This document shows, piece by piece, positions 46,665 through 56,842 of a stretch of DNA of 64,000 nt. The stretch's first letter is position 1; each line of letters begins with the position of its first letter. The DNA lies in assembly GCA_028223395.1 (NCBI GenBank), contig JAOIUG010000005.1:1-64000 (forward strand). The letters are read 5' to 3'. The position numbers and the translations under genes are program-made. The DNA comes from Shewanella sp. GTDB lineage: Bacteria; Pseudomonadota; Gammaproteobacteria; Enterobacterales; Shewanellaceae. The notes under the pieces were generated by a model. That model was not told the DNA's origin. It searched no databases and saw nothing but the letters and a program-made list of their open reading frames with translations.

Positions 46665-48347
46665 ATGTTAAACCGCAGCCTTTTAGCGTTAGCCGTATCG
46701 ACCACTTTATTGACCGCGTGTAATAATGACACCAACACCATTGAGGTGATTAAAGAGGTGGAGATCATCAAAGAAGTGGCTCCAGAGGAGATCACCACAG
46801 TGAAAAACGTGATCTTGATGATTGGCGATGGGATGGGACCACAGCAAGTCGGCTTATTAGAAGAATATGCACGTCGAGCGCCTCAGTCTATTTACAATAC
46901 AAAAGGAAACATGACGGCTTTATCTAAACTCAGTGACGCTGGGCAGCTTGGATTATCACTTAACGCGCCTCATGGTAGCAATGGCAGTTTAGTGGTGGAC
47001 TCAGCGTGCTCAGCAACGCAACTGGCCACCGCAATGGCAGCAGGCTCAGAAATGATAGGGCTAGATGATCAAGGCAATGTGGTGCAAACCATTTTAGAAA
47101 AAGCCAAAGCCAAAGGTAAAGCCACCGGCTTAGTGTCAGACACGCGGATCACTCATGCTACGCCAGCGGCGTTTGCTGCGCATCAACCTCACCGCTCCTA
47201 TGAAGAAGCCATTGCAGAAGAGCTTATTGAGTCGGGAAATGTCGACGTCATGCTGTCAGGCGGGGCGCGTCACTTCCTACCGGTAGACATCAACAGTGAT
47301 CTCACTAAGCGCAGCGCAATGGCGGCACTTGGCGCGCCAGAAACGGTTTATAAAAAATCCAAACGCAATGATGACAGAAACCTACTGTTGGAGGCGAAAA
47401 ACGATCATCAATACCGGTTAGCTTTTGATGCAGAACAATTGAGTAATGTCGACGAGGACACCACTAAATTATTGGGATTATTCGCTAACTCCGGTATGGC
47501 AGATGGGATCAGTTATACCGCTTGTAAAAAGGCGCAGAGCTGCACCCAACCTTCGCTTAAAGCCATGACGTTGACTGCACTGGATATTCTTTCTAAAGAT
47601 GAAGACGGTTTCTTTTTAATGATAGAAGGTGGGCAAATTGATTGGGCCGGTCACGTTAACGATGCAGGCTGGATGTTGCATGAACTGCTCAAGTTTGATG
47701 AAGCAGTTGAAGCGGTATACGAATGGGTCAAAGACAGAGATGACACCTTAGTGCTCGTTACCGCCGATCATGAAACCGGCAGTTTTGGCTTTAGTTACTC
47801 ACGTAAAGATCTTCCCGCCGCGACCAGTTTGAATGGAGATGGCATGCAAGGCAAAGATTATCAGCCTAACTTTAACTTTGGAGCATTGTCTCAGCTAGAT
47901 AAACTGTACGCTCAGCGAGGCACTTTTTACGATGTGATGGATCGCGTGGATGCCAATTGGAGTTTTGCCAACTCTACAGGCGATCAATGGGCTGAAGCGA
48001 TTAATCACTACAGTGAGTTTAAAGTGACTGTAGAGCAAGCTATGCCGGTCGCAGAGCGGGAAGCGAATGAATACTATGTGGATGGACATAAGTATTTATC
48101 GGCCGCAGAGTTTCCTAAAGTTAATGATTTTAAAGAGTTCTTTGTCTATGGTGATGAAATACATGCCAACTTAGTGGCGCGCGCGTTGGCTGCAGATCAA
48201 AACGTAGTATGGGGAACAGGCACTCACACCGCCGCGCCTGTGCCGGTGTATGCGTTTGGCCCGGCTGGCGTCACAAAGGCATTTTCTACTATGCAACATC
48301 ACGTCGATATCGGCCGAAAAATGCAAGCGGCGCTATTGGGGCAATAG
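46665..48347 (+). CDS. Alkaline phosphatase, predicted lipoprotein
   Basis: 560 residues, PhoA/alkaline-phosphatase superfamily. A lipobox LTAC (Cys19) predicts membrane anchoring. The metal site begins with IGDGMG (Asp55), the nucleophile is Ser113 in VVDSACSATQ, and later blocks are THATPAAFAAH, EGGQIDWAGH and TADHETGSF. It hydrolyses phosphomonoesters outside the cytoplasm. AGGA precedes this ATG, nine codons into a longer frame. A lone PhoB-like half-site lies upstream. Longer than E. coli PhoA (471 residues). Confidence 0.92.
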   Translation: MLNRSLLALAVSTTLLTACNNDTNTIEVIKEVEIIKEVAPEEITTVKNVILMIGDGMGPQQVGLLEEYARRAPQSIYNTKGNMTALSKLSDAGQLGLSLNAPHGSNGSLVVDSACSATQLATAMAAGSEMIGLDDQGNVVQTILEKAKAKGKATGLVSDTRITHATPAAFAAHQPHRSYEEAIAEELIESGNVDVMLSGGARHFLPVDINSDLTKRSAMAALGAPETVYKKSKRNDDRNLLLEAKNDHQYRLAFDAEQLSNVDEDTTKLLGLFANSGMADGISYTACKKAQSCTQPSLKAMTLTALDILSKDEDGFFLMIEGGQIDWAGHVNDAGWMLHELLKFDEAVEAVYEWVKDRDDTLVLVTADHETGSFGFSYSRKDLPAATSLNGDGMQGKDYQPNFNFGALSQLDKLYAQRGTFYDVMDRVDANWSFANSTGDQWAEAINHYSEFKVTVEQAMPVAEREANEYYVDGHKYLSAAEFPKVNDFKEFFVYGDEIHANLVARALAADQNVVWGTGTHTAAPVPVYAFGPAGVTKAFSTMQHHVDIGRKMQAALLGQ

Positions 48348-48407
48348 TGGTATTGGCAGCATAATGAAGGGATGATCATCGGTTAACGTTAGTCTCGTTG
48401 ATGACCT

Positions 48408-48433
48408 AAAGACACGCTTATCGTGTCTTTTTT
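48408..48433 (+). terminator. Terminator after the alkaline phosphatase gene
   Basis: AAAGACACG and CGTGTCTTT arms with a 5-base loop, followed by TTT. Confidence 0.9.
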
Positions 48434-48538
48434 GTCTTTGTGGGCGATGTTGAATACGCAATAAAATTCGTCTGTTGGGGGCGTTAGGTATATATTGATC
48501 ACTATCAAATGTGCGAATAAATTAAAGCGGACTGTGTG

Positions 48539-49324
48539 ATGCAAACATTAACCATGAAAGATCATCTGCATGCCAGACCCACTCCAAGTGGGATTGATGT
48601 GCTTTGTAAACTCCAGCACTTCTCCATTATTACGTACGCGGTTGATCCTGCTCGTTTTGACGGATTAATTCCAGATCGCTTTACGCTCGACACCGTCAGC
48701 ATTGCAGGAGAAGAAAAAGCACTGCTCTCAGTTGTGCCTTTTATTGATGTCGATTTCACCTCTGCGGTGTATCCCTTTCCGCGTTTTACCATGGGACAGA
48801 CAAATTACCGGATCTATATTACCGACAACACAACGGGCGAGCGCTGTGTTTGGTTTCTTGGTACGACGCTCGACTCATGGACCTTAGCGATCCCAAGATA
48901 CCTGTGGTCATTACCTTGGTATCGAGGTGAGGTACGCTTTGATTGTGTGTTTGATGCATCACAGCAGCGCTATCTTAAATATCACATGGAAACGCAATCA
49001 ACATGGGCGCCGGCACATGTGGCATTGGAGCACACTCCAGAGCAAGCCATACAACTGGCGGGCTTTCCCGATCTCGATACCGGCTTAGTGTATTTAACGC
49101 ATCCTCTAACAGGGTATTACCATCGACGTGATGGCAAACTTGGCACTTACGCCGTATGGCATAAGCAGCTCGCGGTTTCGGCGGGAACACTGATTTCAGC
49201 CCGTTTTGACTTGTTGTCTCGCTTGGGGTTAGTGACCTTAGATGAGCAGCAAAAAGCGCACAGTGTACTGATTGAGCCCATCAATGAATTTACCATTTAT
49301 TTACCGCCCAAATTAGTCAACTAA
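48539..49324 (+). CDS. DUF2071 domain protein
   Basis: About 261 residues, no signal peptide. PARFDGLIPDRFTLD near the N-terminus and RCVWFLGTTLDSW later match the DUF2071 (YqjF-like) group, related in fold to acetoacetate decarboxylase. No function is known. A GTG codon directly before the ATG is the alternative start; AAGCGGA lies about eight bases upstream. A single-gene unit. Confidence 0.75.
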   Translation: MQTLTMKDHLHARPTPSGIDVLCKLQHFSIITYAVDPARFDGLIPDRFTLDTVSIAGEEKALLSVVPFIDVDFTSAVYPFPRFTMGQTNYRIYITDNTTGERCVWFLGTTLDSWTLAIPRYLWSLPWYRGEVRFDCVFDASQQRYLKYHMETQSTWAPAHVALEHTPEQAIQLAGFPDLDTGLVYLTHPLTGYYHRRDGKLGTYAVWHKQLAVSAGTLISARFDLLSRLGLVTLDEQQKAHSVLIEPINEFTIYLPPKLVN

Positions 49325-49375
49325 CCCGTGAGGTGATCTACACCTTTGCGTGGCACTTTCAGTGCGACAAGACTC

Positions 49376-49384
49376 TGGTATACT
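49376..49384 (+). promoter_or_regulatory. Possible extended -10 promoter for sbcDC
   Basis: TGGTATACT includes a -10-like hexamer (TATACT) with the TGn extension, about 122 bases before sbcD. No good -35 is seen. Confidence 0.35.
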
Positions 49385-49505
49385 CCACGTTTAAGCTGAT
49401 GTGAATGTATGAAAAACCTGTCACCACAATGACTAACACTTGAGCAACACAGTAGGTTGCTGCGCATTCACGTCAAATATTGGGTTTACTTCTAAATGAG
49501 AGCGC

Positions 49506-50648
49506 ATGAAATTCATTCACACCTCAGACTGGCATATCGGCCGGCAGCTGCATAATCAATCTTTATTGGACGATCAACATCATGTGTTATTGCAAATTAT
49601 TGAATTGGCAAGAGTACAAGCTGTCGATGCGGTGATTATCGCCGGCGATATTTACGATCGCTCCGTGCCTCCCGCTAATGCGGTCGCGTTGTTAGATGAA
49701 GTGCTAAATACCTTAATTAATGAGCTCAATATTGCGGTGATCATGATAGCCGGTAACCATGACGGCCATGCGCGTTTAGGTTTTGCTGCGCGGCAATTGC
49801 AAGACAGTGGGCTGCACATTATTGGTCCACTGACAGCCAATATACAGCCTATTTTACTCAAAGGGCAGCAAGGCAGTGCCATGTTCTATCCGCTGCCTTA
49901 TGCCGATCCGGCCATGGTGCGTCATGTGCTGAAGTGTGACGTCAGCACACATGAAGAGGCAATGATCGCATTGCTCGAGCAAATCAATGCACATGATGCC
50001 GAAGGCCTGCCTAAAGTTGTAATAAGCCACTGTTTTTTAGATGGCGGAAGTGGATCTGACTCCGAAAGGCCATTGAGTATCGGTGGCGCGGATAAGATCT
50101 CACCGAGTTTATTCTCAGCTTACGCCTATACCGCCTTAGGACACTTACATGGGCCGCAATATAAAGGCTGTGAGCATATTCGTTATTCAGGATCTCCGCT
50201 GAAATATTCTTTTAGTGAACAAAAGCAGAAAAAATCAGTCACGCTGGTGGAACTTGATGCCGCAGGTCACGCCCAGATGAGTTTGTTACCACTCACGGCT
50301 AAACGAGATGTGCGGGTAATAGAAGGGGAACTCGAAACGGTGTTGCTGGCGGGAGCCGCCGATCCTCACCGTGATGATTATTTGATGGTGCGCTTACTGG
50401 ATAAAAGCGCGATCCTCGATCCCATGGGGAAACTTCGCGCGGTGTACCCGAATGTGCTACATCTTGAGCGTACTGGCTTAATGGCACAAACCGCCTCGCT
50501 GCAAATAGCTCAAGATCATATTCAAAAAGGTGAGCTTGCCATGTTTAGTGATTTTTTTAGCCAAGTGTACGGTGAAGCGTTAACCGAGCAGCAACAGTGC
50601 GCCATTGTCGAGACCATCGACTCCTTACACAAAGGAGATCTCGCATGA
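49506..50648 (+). CDS. sbcD: Nuclease SbcCD subunit D
   Basis: 380 residues with the metallophosphoesterase motifs HTSDWHIG, AGDIYDRSVP, GNHD, SHCFLDGG and GHLHGPQ. With SbcC it forms the Mre11-Rad50-like nuclease that cuts DNA hairpins and protein-blocked ends. Its stop overlaps the SbcC start by four bases (ATGA). Confidence 0.95.
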   Translation: MKFIHTSDWHIGRQLHNQSLLDDQHHVLLQIIELARVQAVDAVIIAGDIYDRSVPPANAVALLDEVLNTLINELNIAVIMIAGNHDGHARLGFAARQLQDSGLHIIGPLTANIQPILLKGQQGSAMFYPLPYADPAMVRHVLKCDVSTHEEAMIALLEQINAHDAEGLPKVVISHCFLDGGSGSDSERPLSIGGADKISPSLFSAYAYTALGHLHGPQYKGCEHIRYSGSPLKYSFSEQKQKKSVTLVELDAAGHAQMSLLPLTAKRDVRVIEGELETVLLAGAADPHRDDYLMVRLLDKSAILDPMGKLRAVYPNVLHLERTGLMAQTASLQIAQDHIQKGELAMFSDFFSQVYGEALTEQQQCAIVETIDSLHKGDLA

Positions 50649-53600
50649 GGCCTATCAAGTTAACTTTAGCCGCCTTTGGACCGTTTAGCGACCAACAAGT
50701 GATGGACTTTTCAGCGTTAGGTCATCATCCGTTATTCTTGATCAACGGCCCAACAGGCGCCGGCAAAACCACGTTGCTTGACGCCATTTGCTTTGCATTA
50801 TACGGAAAGACAACCGGTGATGAGCGCGAAGGTCATCAAATGCGTTGTGATAATGCCAGTGACAGTTTACTCACCGAAGTGACGTTTACCTTTGCCTTAG
50901 CCGACCACCACTATCGGATCCGCCGCGTACCTGAGCAACAACGGGCTAAAAAAAGTGGTAACGGTTACACGGTGCAAAAACCAGAAGCGCAGTTGTATAA
51001 AATTGACGCCGCAGGTGAGGAACATTTATGGGTCGCGAGTAAAGTCTCTGAAGCGACAGCCGAAATAGAGCAGCTCACAGGGCTCGATGTGGATCAATTT
51101 CGGCAGGTAATGGTCCTGCCACAAGGTAAATTTAGAGAGCTGCTAATGGCAGACTCCAAAGACAGAGAGAAAATATTTAGTCAGTTATTTCAAACGCAAA
51201 TTTATCGAAAAATAGAAGATAAACTGAAGTTTCAAGCCGCGGCAATTAAAGGCGCAGTGCGTGATCATCGGCATAAACGCGATGGCATATTACACAACGT
51301 GGGCGCAGATTCAGATCAAGAGTTGGTCGCTGAGCTCACTGCATTGACACCGCAATTAGCCCAAGCGGTTACTGATAAAGACAACGCCAAGCGCGCTTAC
51401 ATTGAGAGCAATCAACAGGTGCAAACGGCCAAAATATTAAAAGAGGATTTTGAACGCTTAGATAAACTCAAACAAACGGCGCAAGCATTAACCCAGCGCC
51501 AAGCTTTGATCAACGAGCAACGCTCTCAATTAGACGCAGGGCAAAAAGCGCAGCAGATTAAGCCCATTGTTGACATGGCGACGGCCCAACAGCACGAGAA
51601 AGTACAAGCGCAAGCCGCTAAAGAAAAAGCCATTATCGCTGAGCAGCAGGCTGAAAAAAGCCTGGCGTCAGCCACGATCGGCTTTAATGAATTGCCAGCA
51701 CTGGACACGCAGCGACAAAGCACACAACATCAGTTACAACATTTAACACAGTTGACGCCTCAGCTCCAAGAGTTGGACGCGCTAAAACAGACTTTGGCAC
51801 ATGCCACAGAGCAACAAACGCAGGCCAAACAGGCAGACATGAAAGCGACAGCGACCTTAGAGGCGCTGTTAACTAAAATGGCCACTGCGGAGCAACAGAT
51901 CTTCCCATTAGAGCAAGAAGCCAATAAACAGATCGCCGCTCAACAAGCACTAATGCAACACGGTGAGTTGAGCGAACGGGTCTTGCAATGGCGCAAAGCG
52001 GAGGCTGACGCGCAGCAAACAGCCAGCGACTTGCAGCTTGCAGAGCAACAAGGCCAGCAGTTGAAGCAAGTGTGCTTCGAGGCTAAAACCCAGCAGCAAA
52101 CATTAGCGCTTATCTGGCACCGAGGCCAAGCAGCGCTCTTAGCTCAGCAGCTTAGCGCAGGCAGTCCTTGCCCGGTGTGTGGCAGCGCTGAGCACCCAGC
52201 GCTTGCCCAAAGTGAGCAAGCTCTGCCCAGTGAAACACAGCTAAAACATGCGCAGCAGACGCTAGAGCAAGCAGCTGAGCGGTTAACGAGTGCTAGAGAA
52301 AAATATGCCGGGCTGAAGATTAAGTGGCAACAACAATTGGCGCTTGTTGATGAGCTGGCGCTGAAAATTGCGCAAGTCAACACCTCAGCATTAGCCTTGA
52401 CGGCGGAGTCGTTACAGCGTGAACAAGCGCGGCTGCAACAGCAGTTCACTGTCGCCAGTGAGGCTGCCAACCAATTAGTGATATTAAGAGAGCAACTCCA
52501 AGCTTGGCAGGCAGATGCGCAGCAACAACGAACCCAGCAAGAAACGGATCGGGCGTTATACCAACAGAGTCAAACTGAGGTGGCGACTTTACAAGGTCAG
52601 TTCACACAGCGACTTGCGGCTATTCCCGAACAGTACCGCACTTTAGATTCACTCAAGGCGGCGATGGTATCATGTCGGCGTTTAAGTGAAGAGCAACAAC
52701 AACACATCGCGGGTATTCGTCAAGCGCATACAGATGCGTTAGCGCACAACGCCGCGGTTAAGTCAGGCTTAAACAGCGCGGCAGAGCACCTTTTACTGAT
52801 CAGCGAACGGTTTGAACAAGCCGAGCAGCAACTCAATAAGCAATTAGCACAAGCGGGTTTTTGCGATCAATGTGCATGGCGCAATGCTTTAGTTTCTGCC
52901 GCGCAGTTAAAGCAGTGGGAGGGTGACATTAGCCAGTATCAGCAAGAGTGTATTGCCAATCAAGCTCACTTATCGCAATTGCAAGACAAACTGGATCAAC
53001 AATCACAGCCAGATCTTATTGCCCTTGAAGCTAAGTTGACCTTATTACACACCGAGCTTCAGCAAGCAGAGCAGCATTGGCAAGCACTGCAAGGTAAAGT
53101 CACACAGTTGAACCAAACTCAACAGCAACTTGCCAACGCAGATGAGCAAGCGCAGCAATTAGAAGACGAGTACGCCATTGTAGGGACATTGGCTGACGTC
53201 GCAAATGGCCAAACCGGCAATAAAGTCAGCTTACAGCGTTTTGTATTGAGCGTACTGCTAGATGATGTGCTGCTCAGTGCCAGTGAACGTTTACTCATGA
53301 TGAGTAAAGGCCGGTACCGTTTATTGCGTAAAGCAGAGCGAGCAAAAGGCAATAAAGCATCCGGACTTGAACTTGAAGTCGAAGATGCTTATACCTCCAC
53401 GGTGCGATCGGTGGCGACACTCAGTGGCGGTGAAAGCTTTATGGCCGCGCTATCGATGGCATTGGGTTTATCGGATGTTGTGCAAGCCTATGCCGGAGGG
53501 ATAAAGCTGGAGACGTTATTTATTGATGAAGGTTTTGGCAGCTTGGATCAAGATTCATTGGACTTAGCTATACGCACCTTAGTGGATTTGCAATCAACGG

Positions 53601-53713
53601 GGCGAATGATAGGTGTGATCTCCCATGTGTCAGAAATGAAAGAGCAGATAGGCACTCGCATCGATATTACTAAAAGTGCATTAGGCAGTGAAATTAGCCT
53701 GATATTACCGTAA
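50645..53713 (+). CDS. sbcC: Nuclease SbcCD subunit C (Rad50-like ATPase)
   Basis: 1022 residues. Walker A GPTGAGKT is at residues 35-42, a long Gln/Ala-rich coiled coil follows, the zinc hook is C509-P-V-C512 at its centre, and the C-terminal part has signature LSGGESF and Walker B FIDEGFGSLD. It is the SMC-like partner of SbcD in hairpin cleavage. The coiled-coil arms are extremely rich in Gln, Ala and His. Start chosen at the ATGA overlap with sbcD. Confidence 0.95.
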   Translation: MRPIKLTLAAFGPFSDQQVMDFSALGHHPLFLINGPTGAGKTTLLDAICFALYGKTTGDEREGHQMRCDNASDSLLTEVTFTFALADHHYRIRRVPEQQRAKKSGNGYTVQKPEAQLYKIDAAGEEHLWVASKVSEATAEIEQLTGLDVDQFRQVMVLPQGKFRELLMADSKDREKIFSQLFQTQIYRKIEDKLKFQAAAIKGAVRDHRHKRDGILHNVGADSDQELVAELTALTPQLAQAVTDKDNAKRAYIESNQQVQTAKILKEDFERLDKLKQTAQALTQRQALINEQRSQLDAGQKAQQIKPIVDMATAQQHEKVQAQAAKEKAIIAEQQAEKSLASATIGFNELPALDTQRQSTQHQLQHLTQLTPQLQELDALKQTLAHATEQQTQAKQADMKATATLEALLTKMATAEQQIFPLEQEANKQIAAQQALMQHGELSERVLQWRKAEADAQQTASDLQLAEQQGQQLKQVCFEAKTQQQTLALIWHRGQAALLAQQLSAGSPCPVCGSAEHPALAQSEQALPSETQLKHAQQTLEQAAERLTSAREKYAGLKIKWQQQLALVDELALKIAQVNTSALALTAESLQREQARLQQQFTVASEAANQLVILREQLQAWQADAQQQRTQQETDRALYQQSQTEVATLQGQFTQRLAAIPEQYRTLDSLKAAMVSCRRLSEEQQQHIAGIRQAHTDALAHNAAVKSGLNSAAEHLLLISERFEQAEQQLNKQLAQAGFCDQCAWRNALVSAAQLKQWEGDISQYQQECIANQAHLSQLQDKLDQQSQPDLIALEAKLTLLHTELQQAEQHWQALQGKVTQLNQTQQQLANADEQAQQLEDEYAIVGTLADVANGQTGNKVSLQRFVLSVLLDDVLLSASERLLMMSKGRYRLLRKAERAKGNKASGLELEVEDAYTSTVRSVATLSGGESFMAALSMALGLSDVVQAYAGGIKLETLFIDEGFGSLDQDSLDLAIRTLVDLQSTGRMIGVISHVSEMKEQIGTRIDITKSALGSEISLILP

Positions 53714-53897
53714 TAAAAGCGCGACAGGCCTCAGTGACACAAGTGACTGAGGCTCAATGTTGCATGTTAATAATTTTATTTGTGCGCGGTAAGGGTTTTT
53801 TAAATGGATAATCTTTGCTATAAACTCACATCCACCTTTGAGCATCGCAGGTGAGGTTTATGAATGGAATAAATAATAATGTAAGGTTGGGTTTAGG

Positions 53898-55184
53898 TTG
53901 CAGTTAGGTAAATTTTCTTTTGTTAAAATGCCGTTTTTTCGTTTTTCAGCACTGTCTTCTTCGCATCGAAAAGCTTTAATCGGATCCGTTTTATTGCTGG
54001 GGGCCGCGCTGTTACTGCCTCAAAAATCACCGCTTTTACCGCATCGCACCCCCGTTGATCTCGATATTGCCCGTTTATTGTCTGACACGACACAAAGTGC
54101 CCATTTACCCGCATTGCCGATGGCGCCTGATTTTGAGAAAGTCATTGCTAAAGGTGACACACTAAGTGGGTTATTTGAGCAAGGTGGCATTGATCAGCAG
54201 ACCATGTATCGAGTGTTAGAAGCGGATTTAAATATATTAGCGCTCGACACACTACAACCTAATGATCAGATCCAGATCTGGCTCGACGATGCAGGTCAAT
54301 TAGAGAAGCTGACACTGTATTTCAATGCGGCGCGGCAGGTGACTTATCACCGTTTTGACGATGGCTCATTCAGTGCCGATGAAACTAATATTGAAGGGAT
54401 CTGGCGTAATCGCAGCGTGGTTGGGGAGATAAAGGGGTCGTTTTATCGCTCAGCACAACGAATGGGGCTGAGCGCGGCGCATATTCAGCGGGTGGAATCA
54501 TTACTGAAAGAAAAATTGAATTTTGCGCGTGATCTTCGCGCCGGCGATAAGTTTTCAGTATTAATAGAAGATCAATATGTTGATGGTGTGGCTACCGGCG
54601 CCAGCGATGTGTTGGGGATCACGATTGATAGAGGCCGTAGCAGTATTAATGCTTATCAATTTACTGACGGTAACTTTTATGATGAACAAGGCAGAAGTTT
54701 AGCCCGCGCGTTCCAGCGGATCCCACTGACACGTCATTATCGGATAAGTTCACGCTTTAACCCTCATCGGCATCACCCCGTGACAGGCCGGACTAGTCCG
54801 CATAATGGTACTGATTTTGCCACTCCTATTGGGACTAAAATCATTGCACCTGGTGATGGTATTGTTTCTCTGGTGACAGATCATCGGTATGCAGGAAAGT
54901 ACGTGGTGATTGATCATGGTCATAAATATCGTACCCGTTACTTACATTTATCGAAGTCACTGGTGCATAAAGGGCAACGAGTGTCACGTGGTCAAGTCAT
55001 TGCGCTGTCGGGGAATACAGGACGGATCACCGGTCCACATTTGCACTATGAATTCCATATTAATGGCCGTGCGGTGGATCCTATGAAAGCGAAGATCCCA
55101 ATGGCAAATCAATTATCCGCCCAGCAAATGCGCACTTTTGAACAGTTAGTCAAAGTCAGAAAAATGATGATGGGCCACGCATGA
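53898..55184 (+). CDS. mepM: Murein DD-endopeptidase MepM-like M23 peptidase
   Basis: 428 residues: N-terminal membrane anchor (about 25-41), a LysM/OapA-like domain (FEKVIAKGDTLSGLF), and a C-terminal LytM domain with H302-x3-D306 (HNGTDFATP) and H381-L-H383. E. coli MepM is similar in length and order (440 residues) and cleaves D-Ala-mDAP cross-links to permit peptidoglycan growth. The TTG start gives the family-like length; an ATG at 53928 is the alternative. Confidence 0.9.
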   Translation: MQLGKFSFVKMPFFRFSALSSSHRKALIGSVLLLGAALLLPQKSPLLPHRTPVDLDIARLLSDTTQSAHLPALPMAPDFEKVIAKGDTLSGLFEQGGIDQQTMYRVLEADLNILALDTLQPNDQIQIWLDDAGQLEKLTLYFNAARQVTYHRFDDGSFSADETNIEGIWRNRSVVGEIKGSFYRSAQRMGLSAAHIQRVESLLKEKLNFARDLRAGDKFSVLIEDQYVDGVATGASDVLGITIDRGRSSINAYQFTDGNFYDEQGRSLARAFQRIPLTRHYRISSRFNPHRHHPVTGRTSPHNGTDFATPIGTKIIAPGDGIVSLVTDHRYAGKYVVIDHGHKYRTRYLHLSKSLVHKGQRVSRGQVIALSGNTGRITGPHLHYEFHINGRAVDPMKAKIPMANQLSAQQMRTFEQLVKVRKMMMGHA

Positions 55185-55203
55185 ATTGACATCACGGTGT
55201 TTG

Positions 55204-55237
55204 AGCGGGGGCGTATTGCCCCCTGCTTTCATTTTAT
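55204..55237 (+). terminator. Terminator after mepM
   Basis: GGGGGC and GCCCCC stem extended by AGC/GCT with a bulged T, then CATTTTATTT. It lies 19 bases past the stop. Confidence 0.65.
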
Positions 55238-55453
55238 TTATCTGCACCAGGCGCAGCTAGCGTCTTAACGTGAAAATAAGTACAATGGCTGAGTGTTAGT
55301 CAAGCATTGTGCTAATGATATTTACCTCACGACTCATATTTGAACTTCCCCCATAAACACACTCATGTTAACCATCGCGCCTCTACAGGCTTAATGAGAA
55401 TGCAGAACATAAAATAGCAAAAGGAAAGCCCCTTTTGCATTGGAGAATGATTG

Positions 55454-56263
55454 ATGATTTACCGTTGCCCCATATGCGAACAAGCGCTAAAGCTAGAAGA
55501 CAAAACCTGGCGTTGCATCGCAAATCACAGGTTCGATAGAGCGAAAGAAGGGTATGTCAACTTACTGCCAGTGCAGAAGAAAAAATCCAATGATCCTGGT
55601 GACAATAAGGCGATGATGTTTGCGCGGCGAGAATTTCTTAATAAAGGATATTACCAAAGCTTGAGCGATGATGTTAACCAGTTTGCGGCTCAATACCTTA
55701 ACGGCGCTGCAGTCGGGTTAGATATCGGCTGTGGAGAAGGCTATTACTCACATCGCTTGGCTCAACACTTAGGCAACGATTTCTCACTCTTTGGCGTCGA
55801 CATTAGTAAGTCGGCCCTTAAGTATGCTGCCAAGCGTTATTCAAACATTGCTTTTAGTGTCGCCAGCGCATTTGACATGCCTTATGCCGATAATAGTTTT
55901 GATTTTATGTTGAGGATCTATGCACCTTCGCGAGGATCGGAATTGAGAAGAGTCATTAAGCCCGGCGGTATTCTCATTACAGTGTGCGCAGGACCGCGGC
56001 ATCATTTCGCCTTAAAAGAATTGATCTATGACACGCCAACAGAGCATACATCGCAGGCTTCCTGTATTGAAGGCTTTGATCTTATCGACCAAAAACGGCG
56101 AGAAAGTACGTTGTGTCTATCGGATGAACATGACATTAAGCATTTTTTGCAGATGACACCTTATAACTGGAAGCTAACCGACGAACAAAAACAAACTTTA
56201 TCGCAGTCAGGTTTTAGCTGTGAACTGGATTTTAAAATTGAGGTTTTCAAAGCACACGGGTGA
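55454..56263 (+). CDS. rlmA: 23S rRNA (guanine-745-N1)-methyltransferase RlmA
   Basis: 269 residues. An N-terminal zinc finger (CPIC and CIANHRFD) is followed by GYVNLLPVQKKKSNDPGDNK and a SAM-binding methyltransferase fold (GLDIGCGEGYYS; FGVDISKSALK), all typical of RlmA. It methylates G745 of 23S rRNA. GGAG stands eight bases before this ATG; an adjacent TTG is the alternative. Confidence 0.93.
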   Translation: MIYRCPICEQALKLEDKTWRCIANHRFDRAKEGYVNLLPVQKKKSNDPGDNKAMMFARREFLNKGYYQSLSDDVNQFAAQYLNGAAVGLDIGCGEGYYSHRLAQHLGNDFSLFGVDISKSALKYAAKRYSNIAFSVASAFDMPYADNSFDFMLRIYAPSRGSELRRVIKPGGILITVCAGPRHHFALKELIYDTPTEHTSQASCIEGFDLIDQKRRESTLCLSDEHDIKHFLQMTPYNWKLTDEQKQTLSQSGFSCELDFKIEVFKAHG

Positions 56264-56396
56264 ACCTGGCTCAACATTGACTTATTTAACAGCATCTAAC
56301 GCGTGTGCTATGGCGAAACTGGGCGGAGCATATTCGGTGGTGAGGTGAGTTTTAGCAATATCATTCGATGATTTTAAATATAGTGTTTATTGTGTG

Positions 56397-56424
56397 TTGA
56401 CTTATTATTGGAATGGTTTATAGT
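56397..56424 (+). promoter_or_regulatory. Promoter of the cold-shock gene
   Basis: TTGACT, a 16-base spacer and TATAGT. Transcription from here would give a leader of about 130 bases before the cold-shock ORF, a length usual for cspA-type genes. Confidence 0.65.
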
Positions 56425-56560
56425 ACCTACAGCTTGAAGGTTAGGGCTTATTTTTATGTGTTCAATACGACAATGTTCGTCCTGTTAACATTAAGTAAAC
56501 CGGCATTTTCCAGCTTTACCGCCGTTAAGGCTTTAATTTATATTTACAGGATTCAATATT

Positions 56561-56767
56561 ATGTCTCAAGTTACTGGCGTTGTTAAGTGGTTCAACTCTG
56601 ATAAAGGTTTCGGATTTATCGAGCAAGAGTCTGGCCCAGATGTATTCGTACACTTCCGCGCTATCAACTCTGACGGTTTCAAAACTCTTGACGAAGGTCA
56701 AAAAGTTCAGTTTACTGTTACTCAAGGTCAAAAAGGCCCACAAGCTGAGAACGTAACTGTAGTTTAA
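56561..56767 (+). CDS. Cold-shock protein of the CspA family
   Basis: 68 residues, a single cold-shock domain with both RNA-binding motifs: KGFGFI and VFVHF. It binds single-stranded nucleic acid as an RNA chaperone. The paralogue type (CspA, CspC or CspE) cannot be set from one sequence; the long leader suggests cold-regulated. A strong terminator follows. Confidence 0.96.
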   Translation: MSQVTGVVKWFNSDKGFGFIEQESGPDVFVHFRAINSDGFKTLDEGQKVQFTVTQGQKGPQAENVTVV

Positions 56768-56810
56768 GTTACCAGCTTGATTAGCTTTTAGCTAATCGCA
56801 AAAAATTCTG

Positions 56811-56842
56811 AAGAGCCGTGGTTTACCACGGCTCTTTTTTCT
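56811..56842 (+). terminator. Strong terminator after the cold-shock gene
   Basis: AGAGCCGTGG and CCACGGCTCT arms around a TTTA loop, followed by TTTTT. A second weaker hairpin (GATTAGC/GCTAATC) lies just upstream at 56779-56797. Confidence 0.95.

Noticed and set aside
53728-53753. Hairpin after sbcC (GCCTCAGT and ACTGAGGC arms)
   Set aside because: A clear stem, but there is no T-run and no other support, so I did not call it a terminator.
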